Below, piece after piece: positions 52,499 to 61,289 of a stretch of DNA of 64,000 bases; positions within the stretch are counted from its first letter, which is position 1; each line of letters opens with the position of its first letter. The translations under genes and the position numbers were made by a program. Below the pieces are notes generated by a model. That model did no database searches and had not been told where the DNA came from. It worked only from the letters and a program-made list of their open reading frames with translations. The stretch covers positions 558,001-622,000 of the forward strand of contig OOIN01000034.1 of the NCBI GenBank assembly GCA_900323505.1, in the 5' to 3' direction. The DNA is from Ustilago trichophora (Eukaryota; Basidiomycota; Ustilaginomycetes; Ustilaginales; Ustilaginaceae).

Positions 52499-52910
52499 GA
52501 ATACTGTGTGCAATATTATTAATACTCAAAAATGCAAGACTCGAAACGTTTTGGCACAGAGGCTCGAGTCGATTCAAAGTGGGTGGATCACGGATGGGCC
52601 AAAGCGATGTTGGAAATTGCGCCCAATTTGTACGCCCGCCGCCGCTTGCCGATCCCTCGCTTTCTGATGCTTGCGAACCGAATGCTCCACGTCTCTTGTT
52701 GTTGTAATTCTTTTGGCATCTTTTGGCTTGTCTTTACCATCATTGTAGCCCAGACGTTGGATCTGGACCGGATTCCATCAGAGTCCAGCGCTTATATTTT
52801 CGAGATCTGCTCTAGAGCAATCAGACTCGACCTCTCTACCTTTCATGCATCGTCACTCAACAGCCCGCCACCACCACCATCAACAGTTGTCTTGACCACA
52901 GCGTCTCAAA
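52499..52910. other. Short region between the DIRS element and the ELMO gene
   Basis: It is probably the promoter and leader of the ELMO gene. An open frame covers it but has no family features, and its end simply overlaps the ELMO start in another frame. The transposon edge is about 410 bases from the ELMO ATG. Confidence 0.5.
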
Positions 52911-55361
52911 ATGTCGACGGCAGATGCCGGCCCGAGTCGGAGCGGCCTATCCACCACGACGTCACAGCAGAGCTACATTGATTCTGCACCTCCTCAGCTT
53001 GCGTCACCTCAGATTGCCAATCGCATCAACCTCGTCACCTACGGCCAATCTACAATCAAGGCGCTCATCGATCCCAGCCTCCCTGTCCAGGATGTCATTC
53101 GACAGCTTTGCGCCAACGCTCATCTGGGTGTGCAGGAGCCACCAGCTCTGTTTGCTCTCAGGGATGATGACAACGACGAGCTGATCGATGATGCAAACAT
53201 GGCCAAAAAGATCGAGGCTGGTGCCAACTTCAAGCTCTGTTCATCGCCCACAATCGAGGCCGTCGAAATGGTCGACAAGCTCGGCTCTCGCGACGATCGA
53301 GTCCTCAAGATGGCCACATACACGCTGCAAAGGCTCATCCGCGAGCCTCCCTTCACCGACGAATTCATCGCAAGGCGAGGCGTCAAGGAGCTTCTCAACG
53401 TCATTCGCAACCACTCATCCGGCAACACGCTCGCCTATGCGCTCACCAGCTGCCAGAATCTCATGGAAGGCTTTGACTATGGATGGGAGATCATTGATGC
53501 TACCTTGGTCGCTAAAGTTGTCAACCTCCTCGTCTCACAGGAGCGCATCAACGTCTGTCGACCTGCAACAGCCATTCTTAAGAAGCTGGTCGTTTCCGGA
53601 CCCCAAGATTCGCCCAAGACCGGTCGTGTGGTCACTGATGGCAGCGGTGCCGCTACAACATCTGCTCCCGTCTACCGTTACGGCTTCGAGTTTGTCTACG
53701 ATGAAATTCAGCGCGAGAAGCTCTTCCTGCAGACCCTGGTCAACCGCATCGGCAGCTCAGACACCACACTCAAGCTATACAGTCTCAGTCTGATCAACAG
53801 CCTTTTGCGCAACGTCTCGGACGAACTATTCGAGAGCTTCACCTCTGAGCTTGAGAAGCTAAATGCTTCCAAAGCCGTAGCGTGGCTCATGGACTCGAAC
53901 CGTGGCGACGAGCTGGCCTCGTCTATCCTGGAATACCAGAGCAATGTCATCAGAGCAGCCCACCGCAGAATGCGCACCGTTGTCACCCCTACAGATAAGC
54001 GCCACGTACATGCTTTGTCCTACATTTGGCTGCAGGCCAAAATCAGCGATGTGGTGGTGCCCAACACTCAAATCTCAATCAACCCGGACGACTCACGGTC
54101 TTCATTGGGTGCCACCACCAGGTACAAATGGCGACGAATTGGCTTCGCTTCCGAGTCTGCAGCCAAGGAGTTTGGCCGCACGGGCTGGCTCGGTCTGTCA
54201 TGCCTGGAATCCTTTGTCCGCTCCGACCCCGACCTCTACTCGAAGATCATCCTCGAGCAGATCAATCGACCCGAAGAGCGACGCTGCATGTTTGCACGGG
54301 CCTCGATCGAGGTCACCTCGATTCTTGCTGATCACTGGGACATCGAGTCGGGTTCGTACACTACTTCGACATCGTACCTGCCTTTCCTGCTTTCGTTCTC
54401 CAAGGTGCACCATCTGGCGCTACGATTCTTCTTGCGCATGTGGAACGAGTCAGGAGCCGCTGCTTCCGACTTCCCTCGTGTGTCGGCGCTGGTTCGTAGT
54501 CAGGTCAACGAGGCTTTGGGAAAGCAGGAAGAGACGAGTCGAACGTGGTTTGACCTCGAGGATGCCTTCCTACACTCGGAATATCGCACTGTTCGTGACA
54601 GGCAGATGAAGGAGCTCGAAATGGATGAAGATTACAACGCCAAGTCGTCGATTCGCAACCTGCGTGGAAGAATCTACAGGGAGAGCTACGAGTTTGTCCG
54701 TCAGCAGCGTATCCAGTGCTTGCTGGAAGGGGCATGGTTTCGCAACCCGTCGACGGCATCTGCCACAGCTTTCAGCAATGGAACAAAGCATCGCAGAGGA
54801 TCAACAAGTACCGTCGAGACGGCGCTACCAGCGATCAACACGAGCAACGGCGCTTCTGGCTCGACGAGCAAGCCATGGCGATTCTACCGACTGGCGCCCA
54901 ACAAAAAGTTCCTCTACTACTGTGACTCATCGGACCGTTTCCCCATTCGAGGAGGGTTGGATGACCTGCCAGAGCGAATCGATCTCAGCCTTGTGACGGA
55001 TGTAGCGCACCACGGTGGAGCTGGGGACGCAAATGGGAAAGCTGCTACTGCTGCTGCTGTCAAGCCGGGAGCGGGTGGTGAGCTAGTGATAAGCTTGCTC
55101 CAGTCACCCGATGCATGCTTGGCAGAGATGCAGGCGCTCAACCCGAGTCAGTTCTCAGAATGGACAGATGGACTCAATATGCTGCGAGGCGAAGGTGGTG
55201 TGGTCAGCACACGCGAGACGGCCGATTTGATCCAGATGCTCACCGAGATCGGCACCAAAGTCAAGTTGCTCGATCTGACGGGTGAGCAGATTGAGCTGCC
55301 CGCAGGCGTGCAGCCACCTCCACTGCCGTCGACCACCGAGTTCTTCTTTGCAGAGTTGTAG
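52911..55361 (+). CDS. ELMO/CED-12 family protein (DOCK partner, Rac activation)
   Basis: The 816-residue intronless gene encodes a fungal ELMO protein. In animals ELMO binds DOCK proteins to activate Rac; the yeast partner pair is Lmo1-Dck1. Residues about 40-120 form a ubiquitin-like Ras-binding part (INLVTYGQSTIKALIDPSLP). Residues about 125-340 are ARM-like helical repeats (LGSRDDRVLKMATYTLQRLI, GVKELLNVIRNHSSGN). The ELMO domain is about 360-560, with YKWRRIGFASESAAKEFGRT followed by GWLGLSCLESF. A PH-like domain (about 650-770) starts KPWRFYRLAPNKKFLYYCD. The C-terminus holds a PxxP motif (GVQPPPLPST), the usual DOCK SH3 ligand. In smuts Rac signalling controls filamentous growth, so a role there is plausible. 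The start follows CAAA in a good context. Confidence 0.93.
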   Translation: MSTADAGPSRSGLSTTTSQQSYIDSAPPQLASPQIANRINLVTYGQSTIKALIDPSLPVQDVIRQLCANAHLGVQEPPALFALRDDDNDELIDDANMAKKIEAGANFKLCSSPTIEAVEMVDKLGSRDDRVLKMATYTLQRLIREPPFTDEFIARRGVKELLNVIRNHSSGNTLAYALTSCQNLMEGFDYGWEIIDATLVAKVVNLLVSQERINVCRPATAILKKLVVSGPQDSPKTGRVVTDGSGAATTSAPVYRYGFEFVYDEIQREKLFLQTLVNRIGSSDTTLKLYSLSLINSLLRNVSDELFESFTSELEKLNASKAVAWLMDSNRGDELASSILEYQSNVIRAAHRRMRTVVTPTDKRHVHALSYIWLQAKISDVVVPNTQISINPDDSRSSLGATTRYKWRRIGFASESAAKEFGRTGWLGLSCLESFVRSDPDLYSKIILEQINRPEERRCMFARASIEVTSILADHWDIESGSYTTSTSYLPFLLSFSKVHHLALRFFLRMWNESGAAASDFPRVSALVRSQVNEALGKQEETSRTWFDLEDAFLHSEYRTVRDRQMKELEMDEDYNAKSSIRNLRGRIYRESYEFVRQQRIQCLLEGAWFRNPSTASATAFSNGTKHRRGSTSTVETALPAINTSNGASGSTSKPWRFYRLAPNKKFLYYCDSSDRFPIRGGLDDLPERIDLSLVTDVAHHGGAGDANGKAATAAAVKPGAGGELVISLLQSPDACLAEMQALNPSQFSEWTDGLNMLRGEGGVVSTRETADLIQMLTEIGTKVKLLDLTGEQIELPAGVQPPPLPSTTEFFFAEL

Positions 55362-55643
55362 TGCCGTTCTTAGGCCTTCGGAGTCTCGCTCGCTATTTTG
55401 TGCGAGAGCATCAGATTGGATAGGTCGAGTGAGTGTAAAATGTATACCCTGTCTAAGTTCGTGTAAAGTTTGATGGTCGGATGGCTGCTGTAAAGCTGGC
55501 ACCTGATAATGATTTTGAGTTGGAAGAGAATGTGAGGCGAACATGCTGGATGAATGCATTGCGTCGGTCGGTACAAATACAAGCGGTATGGTATGGTATG
55601 GCGTTCTTTCTCGAAATCAAGTGATTGGAGCAGGGAAAAGCAA
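55362..55643. other. 3' region between convergent ELMO and PHF5A genes
   Basis: A stretch of 282 bases lies between two stops. It contains GGTATGGTATGG repeats near 55586-55600. No gene is seen. Confidence 0.5.
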
Positions 55644-56330
55644 CTATCCTCTCTGGAACCTGAAGGAGAGAGAGGCGATGCCATAGACAAAGTGAGGAGA
55701 TGAGTTAGCATGCGAACAGTAGGAGCAAGAGATTGTTGGGAGCTGTAGTCGAATTGAGCAACTCACGTTTGCTGCTGATTTCTCGCTTTGCGTAGATAAG
55801 CGAGATCTGTTCTGCTTGCACCGAGATTGACTACCTTGGGACATCCATCTCGATCCTTTTCCAGCCGTGTGCATTCAGCGCAATAATAAGCGTCTGAGAC
55901 GCCCTGGCCTCCGCAGATGATGCACTTGCCGCCTGAAGAGCCAAAATTGCACTCTTCGCAGATACGAACCAGCGTAGCGGGTCGAACGTATGAGTCGCAG
56001 ATAGGGCTGTCAGTGCGGATTCGAGGTGAAGGAGCGCGGTGGAGGAATATTCAAGCTAGACTGGTGAGCATCATGAAGCCAGGCCGTGGTTATCTGGATC
56101 AGAGTTGTGTCAATGTACTTACCATTTACCGTCATCCTTCTCACAGAGTCTTCCGATTGCGATGCCTGGAAGCTTGCGGCAGAGGATGAGATCAGGATGG
56201 TGTCTATGTTGAGAGCGGAAAAGAGAGAAAGACAGAGTCAAGTGACTGTACGGGCAATGGAATCGGCCAACGGAGAAAGGAGCAGAGCTGCTGCAACATC
56301 CGAGGCTATCGAGGCTACTCACTTGGACAT
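55644..56330 (-). CDS. RDS3: Splicing factor PHF5A / Rds3 (SF3b complex)
   Basis: Four exons (56323-56330, 56123-56203, 55767-56006, 55644-55659) join in phase to 114 residues. The protein is the small zinc-knot subunit of SF3b in the U2 snRNP, next to the branch-point pocket. Spliced, it reads [20 protein letters not shown], then [40 protein letters not shown] and [20 protein letters not shown], followed by NLGASRTD. All three zinc-binding CxxC clusters are present except one difference: the family's RLCEKCDGKC is here [10 protein letters not shown], so one Cys is Asp. The first exon codes only MSK minus one base and the last only a few residues (QRG). Introns are 107 to 119 bases. Confidence 0.94.
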
Positions 56331-56642
56331 GATTGTAAGCACTTGTGTGACCGATTCGGACAGGGAGGAGATGCAAGTTGTGGCAAGAGCATTTGTGAAG
56401 AAGAGGTGCGCAGCAAAGCCAACCATCTCTCGAAGGGCGGTTGGCATTTCCCCGAATTCCGAATTCTTGTGTTTCCAATCCAGAGCGTGCGGAGTTAAGT
56501 TATGGTTAACTTAGGCCTGCATACCAGAAGTGCTCAGTTCAATCGATATCGTACAGTGGTTGTTGGACTGCTACATCCATCACGACTCTGTTTGTCTTGT
56601 ACAGCACACTCGGCCATGTCAAACTGATCCTTTCACTCGCCG

Positions 56643-59600
56643 ATGAAGAACAGTCGTACTCACGTCGATGATGCCAACTCGCGGCACAGCCAAGGCCCGT
56701 CCAGCGCTGCTGCCAACACACCCGAGGCTCACAACCACGAATCGCCTTGCGACGATCCAAAGAGCTTCACACGCGGTACGGGCAAGCGAAATCGCGTTCA
56801 CTTTGCCTGTACAGAATGCTATCGTCGCAAGCAAAAGTGTAATCGTGAGACACCATGCCAACACTGTATCGCTCGCAAGATCCCAGAGCGATGCAAGACT
56901 TTCCAGCCTGGCGATGAGACCAACGACGTGGCTTCCAGACTAAGCCGTCTAGAGAGGATACTCGAAGACTACCTACCAAAATTGGCACAGCAGGTCTCGC
57001 ATCTTGCTTCAAGTGCAGCGTCCACAGCGCACCACTCGGACGCTTCGGCCGTTCATAACCAAAACACTGCAGCATCGGGCAGTCGTATGCCATCTTATCG
57101 GAATGACCAACATGCTCGCAACACTTCATCGTCATCCAAAGCTTTATGGGCAGATGGTGGTCTCGCCAAATCGCCAGAGCAGATGCACGGCCGAACCACT
57201 GATCCGGATGATGACGATATTGATGAACTCGAAACCGATGGTCGATACAGTCCTAAGACCGGCTTCTATAACGGTGGCTCCATGGACATGCGTATCAGCT
57301 CCATCCTCGATGATCTTCCCGGCAGCTCCACCAAGTCTACAACACTCAATCTTCCCATCAGAACACTCGAAGGCCCTTCTGATCTGGACGTTGTCATGCC
57401 CGAGTACGGCTGTCCGACTGCACCCACTCCCGATCTCCTCGGTGCCTTCAGCACGCGCGCACACTGCAGCGTCCTCATCGACCATTTCTTCAACGACATC
57501 AACTGGATGCGTCAGCCTCTGCCCCAGCAGAGCCTTCGCAAGTCGTTCGAAGCCTTTTGGAACTCGGGCCCCAAGATCAACGCTCAGAACATCAACATCT
57601 TTGCCCTTCTTTGTAACGTCTGCGCCATCGCCATGCTCTCTGTACAACACAAGCTTTTCCAAGAGGGTCCCCGAGATCGACTCAAGGCTGCAAGGCGCTA
57701 CCACTATGCAGGTCGTAGAGCATTGCTCATGAGCTCCATCATGGGTCGCGAAGATGTTGATCAAATCGTAGCATGGCTCGCCTCCTGCCGTTTCCTTCTC
57801 CTTGACCGTCGCATCGGCGAAGCCTACACTTTGGGCTCCTCGGCCGTGCGCGCTGCTTTCAGTATCGGCCTTCATCGCGATGGAACCAAGCTCGGTCTCT
57901 CACCTGCCGAGACTGAGGCACGTAGACGGGTCTGGGCTGCCGTCTACTTTCTCGACAGAGCACTCGCTCTCAACACTGGTCGTCCTGCTGTCATCGATGA
58001 CCGAGTTTGCGATACACAGGTGCCTAGCGGCGTCATGGATGAGGACATCTTCCCTGCACCCAAGCATCCACCAAAGATGCCGCAAGGCGTCGATCCTCCC
58101 ACCGCTTACAGCTACACGGTCTTTCGTCAACGCATTGCTGAGCTCGAAGGTCGCATCCTGGCCACTTTCCAGAATCTCCAGCATCCCGTCCACGTGAGCG
58201 ACGTGCTCGCCCTCGACAAGAGCATGCGCGAGCTGCAAGACAATCTGCCTTTTTACTTCCGTGCTCGCCTGACCAAGCACGGAGTCGAGTGCGACAAGTC
58301 GCTAGACTCCACTTATGGCTTTCTCAACGTCCATCGCTTTCTCCTCCACACCGAGATCAACTCGGTCAGGATTGCATTGCATCGTCCTTACCTTCTCAGA
58401 TCAGGTGGACCCAACGGTGCCAAGTTCCTGCCCTGTCGTGAAGCAAGTCTCAACGCTGCCTTGCACGATCTCGAGATGCGCAGCGACTTCGTTCAGAGCC
58501 TCAAGGAGTCCAAGGTGGATGACGAGCCAGTGTTGCTGTATCGTGTGCAAATCGGCACGTACAAATACTTCCATTCGCTCCTAGTAGTCGGAGTCGTGCT
58601 GCTCATGGACCCCAACGCCACCGATGCTCCCAAACTCAAAGCACATCTCGAGCATTACGTCAACAACTATCAGCGTCGACCTGCAAACCAACGCGACGAG
58701 ATGCGAGATCGCGAGGCCAACGTGATTGGTATCTTCCTTTCCAGGATCGAACAGGTCGACAAGATGGCTGCCACTGCCAAAAATGCCACGATGACTGGCG
58801 ATACTCCAAGTCGAGCTCCCAAACGAGGTAGATCAACAGATACAGGTCACCGCGGTGAAACCAACGAGCGCGACACGAAGGCAAACAAGCGTAGTCGAGA
58901 TGCTGCAACAGAGCGAGGCGATGAAAAGTCGGATGCCCATCTATTGCTGGGCCTCGGAGCTGATCGAAATGCTCAAGGTAAAGACGCAGGCAGGGAAGTC
59001 ACCAGTAGTACAGCTGGTGCAAAGCCACGCCCAGCCCCGCAATCTTCGACAGTGTCGGAACTTTTGACTCGGTCTCCACGTCAGGACTCTTCTTCAGCGC
59101 CGCAGTCGACGACCGAGGCCTTGCGCAAGTCGGGTCCCGGCTCAGCCTCTGCTTCGCGCCAAGGTTCCGGCGACTGGACGTATAACCCTCGTGGCTTGGC
59201 CACTGCTGTCGGGGCAAGCACTTCGGGAAGCAGCTCCAACAGCCCATCCACCTCTTCGCTCCCTGCTGTCCTTGCTGGCGCCAACGCTGGAGGAGACTCG
59301 CAGACCACTGCGTCATCTACACCCACCATTGCAGCCGTGCCTAATGGAGGAGGCGAAGATGCACAGCAATTCTTCGATGCATGGTACCAGGCCGAGTGGG
59401 CGGCCGCCACGATGCCGTCGTATGATGCAGCGTACAATGGCGCAAGCAGCCTTGGCGGCGGCGCTGCTGGCGTCAGTCTGGGGTTGGACTCGCTTGGAAA
59501 CCTCGGCGGGGTGTTTGGCTCGGCGGCCAGCGGTGCAGGTTCCAGTGGCATGCCGGTGGGTCAAGGACTCGGTGGAGGCTTCAACGGCATTGGTGGTCCC

Positions 59601-60137
59601 TCGATTGGAGGCTTTGCACCGGGTACGCCTGGCGCAAGTGGAGCGAATGCAAGAGGCATGGATGGTGCCGGTGCAACAGGTCTCACACCCAGCGCAGTCA
59701 TGAGCGGCTGGACTTCGCAAGCTGGCCCAGTCTCTTCGGGCTATTCAACCGAGCAGGTTTCCTCCTCCAATTCGCTGGCGGATCTCATTTCAAGCGCTCA
59801 GCCTATCAACAACAACCCGGATAGCCTATGGCAGCAACAGCAACAGCAACAGCAACAGCATCAACAGCAGAAGGGGCCAAGCTCCAACATTATGCAGGGT
59901 CAAACAGCGCGGATAAAAGCAAGCAATCCCATGGCAGCGCCCGACAGCGGGTCTTCGACTTCGTTTGGTCCTGCAAGCTACTTGAACACTGGCGCAGCGA
60001 CTTCGCAGCCGGAAAGCGCTCAGACACTGATCGGATTTGACGGACAAGGTCAGGAGTCATCGTTTCCCTCTGGCCCTGGGCAGCAGAACTTTGATCCTGC
60101 TTTCTGGCAGACACTGATCGACAAGATCATCACTTGA
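56643..60137 (+). CDS. Zn2Cys6 transcription factor with fungal-specific regulatory domain
   Basis: The protein is 1,164 residues and intronless. Residues about 55-83 form a Zn2Cys6 binuclear cluster: CTECYRRKQKC then CQHCIARKIPERC, preceded by basic KRNRVHF. A linker with heptad-like LSRLERILEDYLPKLAQQVS suggests dimerisation. The fungal-specific TF domain spans about 250-640 (SVLIDHFFNDINWMRQPLPQ, AWLASCRFLLLDRRIGEAYT, IGLHRDGTKLGLSPAETEAR, RRVWAAVYFLDRALALNTGR). The C-terminal 400 residues are disordered: Gly/Ala/Ser-rich (GGVFGSAASGAGSSGMP) with a Gln run near 1,062-1,076. The final FDPAFWQTLIDKII could be an activation helix. The nuclear DNA-binding regulator role is firm; target genes are unknown. 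It is divergent from PHF5A, with 312 bases between starts. Confidence 0.93.
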   Translation: MKNSRTHVDDANSRHSQGPSSAAANTPEAHNHESPCDDPKSFTRGTGKRNRVHFACTECYRRKQKCNRETPCQHCIARKIPERCKTFQPGDETNDVASRLSRLERILEDYLPKLAQQVSHLASSAASTAHHSDASAVHNQNTAASGSRMPSYRNDQHARNTSSSSKALWADGGLAKSPEQMHGRTTDPDDDDIDELETDGRYSPKTGFYNGGSMDMRISSILDDLPGSSTKSTTLNLPIRTLEGPSDLDVVMPEYGCPTAPTPDLLGAFSTRAHCSVLIDHFFNDINWMRQPLPQQSLRKSFEAFWNSGPKINAQNINIFALLCNVCAIAMLSVQHKLFQEGPRDRLKAARRYHYAGRRALLMSSIMGREDVDQIVAWLASCRFLLLDRRIGEAYTLGSSAVRAAFSIGLHRDGTKLGLSPAETEARRRVWAAVYFLDRALALNTGRPAVIDDRVCDTQVPSGVMDEDIFPAPKHPPKMPQGVDPPTAYSYTVFRQRIAELEGRILATFQNLQHPVHVSDVLALDKSMRELQDNLPFYFRARLTKHGVECDKSLDSTYGFLNVHRFLLHTEINSVRIALHRPYLLRSGGPNGAKFLPCREASLNAALHDLEMRSDFVQSLKESKVDDEPVLLYRVQIGTYKYFHSLLVVGVVLLMDPNATDAPKLKAHLEHYVNNYQRRPANQRDEMRDREANVIGIFLSRIEQVDKMAATAKNATMTGDTPSRAPKRGRSTDTGHRGETNERDTKANKRSRDAATERGDEKSDAHLLLGLGADRNAQGKDAGREVTSSTAGAKPRPAPQSSTVSELLTRSPRQDSSSAPQSTTEALRKSGPGSASASRQGSGDWTYNPRGLATAVGASTSGSSSNSPSTSSLPAVLAGANAGGDSQTTASSTPTIAAVPNGGGEDAQQFFDAWYQAEWAAATMPSYDAAYNGASSLGGGAAGVSLGLDSLGNLGGVFGSAASGAGSSGMPVGQGLGGGFNGIGGPSIGGFAPGTPGASGANARGMDGAGATGLTPSAVMSGWTSQAGPVSSGYSTEQVSSSNSLADLISSAQPINNNPDSLWQQQQQQQQQHQQQKGPSSNIMQGQTARIKASNPMAAPDSGSSTSFGPASYLNTGAATSQPESAQTLIGFDGQGQESSFPSGPGQQNFDPAFWQTLIDKIIT

Positions 60138-60706
60138 GAAGCTTCCCTCTATTTAGTATCAGACTATTGTCGTTCGTTTATTACAATTTGATACCACTCT
60201 TGGGAGATGCACGCAGAACAAAAAGCTGGTCAATAACTTAACCCAAATGTTGCTCAAGTGCAAACAAGGTTGAGAAGCACATTCCTTTCCCGGACGACGT
60301 CAACACAGTTCAGATTTAGCACCTACCCGCACCGATTAACGCTGAACTCTCTTCTTTGAGACAATTTGCAAACCTCGCCCTTTGAAAGAATGTCCAAATG
60401 ATTGAACGACTCTGCAGGGGCGGGTTGAGATGTCAATGCGAGTGAGCGAATGTCTGTTTGCCAGATCAATGACCGGAGCTGTCAGACCACGAAATGACGC
60501 CAATCTTTAGCATCAGGAACGCTTGTTGTGATGCATCCTTGGCGCAGGCCTGAGTCAGATGACGATCGGCTCTGAGAGCCAAAGCAAATCGAAGCAAAGT
60601 AAAGCCAAGCAAAATAAAGTGATGGCAAACGAGCGAACATGATCTGCGGGCATCCTGATGATTCTGATTTGCATGGGCAGAGGGATAGTTACAGCGATCA
60701 ATTGAC

Positions 60707-60753
<47 letters not shown>

Positions 60754-61208
60754 TCGAGGGGGAGTTGGCAGGGCTTGTGTTGCAAAACAAGTGCTAGTAT
60801 ACACTTGGCATTAGCAAATTCTTCCGGCTCTAATACAAGAATTTTGAGAAATGGCAGAAAGCATTAGCATCGGCATTCATCTGTACAGCTCGCTTGCCTG
60901 CTGGTAAAAGCACCACTTTGAATGCACACCAATGCCCAAGCAGATACATAGTATTCAACGGAGGAAGGGTGGAGATGCACCAGATTTTCACGGGTCCGAA
61001 CAGTGGTGTGGTCTGTACAGTACCGTGGCTAAGTCTGTACACATGCACACCACGTGTATTGTGCGTGAGGTCAGCCGAATATTTCGGACAACAGCGTGAT
61101 GCGAGAGAATCTCGGAACTCGGGCATTTAGATAAATTGCGAATGCATGCACGCACGCACGCGTTGACTCAGCTGCTCAGCCAACCTCGCCTTCCTCGTTA
61201 CCACCACC

Positions 61209-61279
<71 letters not shown>

Positions 61280-61289
61280 TGTCATCAGC
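60138..61289. other. Intergenic region with poly(A) tract
   Basis: No gene is recognised. It contains a run of 44 A at 60708-60751, TACAGTAC-type motifs near 61016, and the CAC/CAT repeat leading to the next gene. Confidence 0.55.
61201..61279 (+). repeat. (CAC)n(CAT)n trinucleotide repeat ending 10 bases before an ATG
   Basis: Eight CAC-type units followed by about 18 CAT units make up a 79-base perfect tract. It lies in the presumed leader of the P-loop gene, in a frame with no role in that protein, and translates as poly-His in another frame. Confidence 0.9.
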
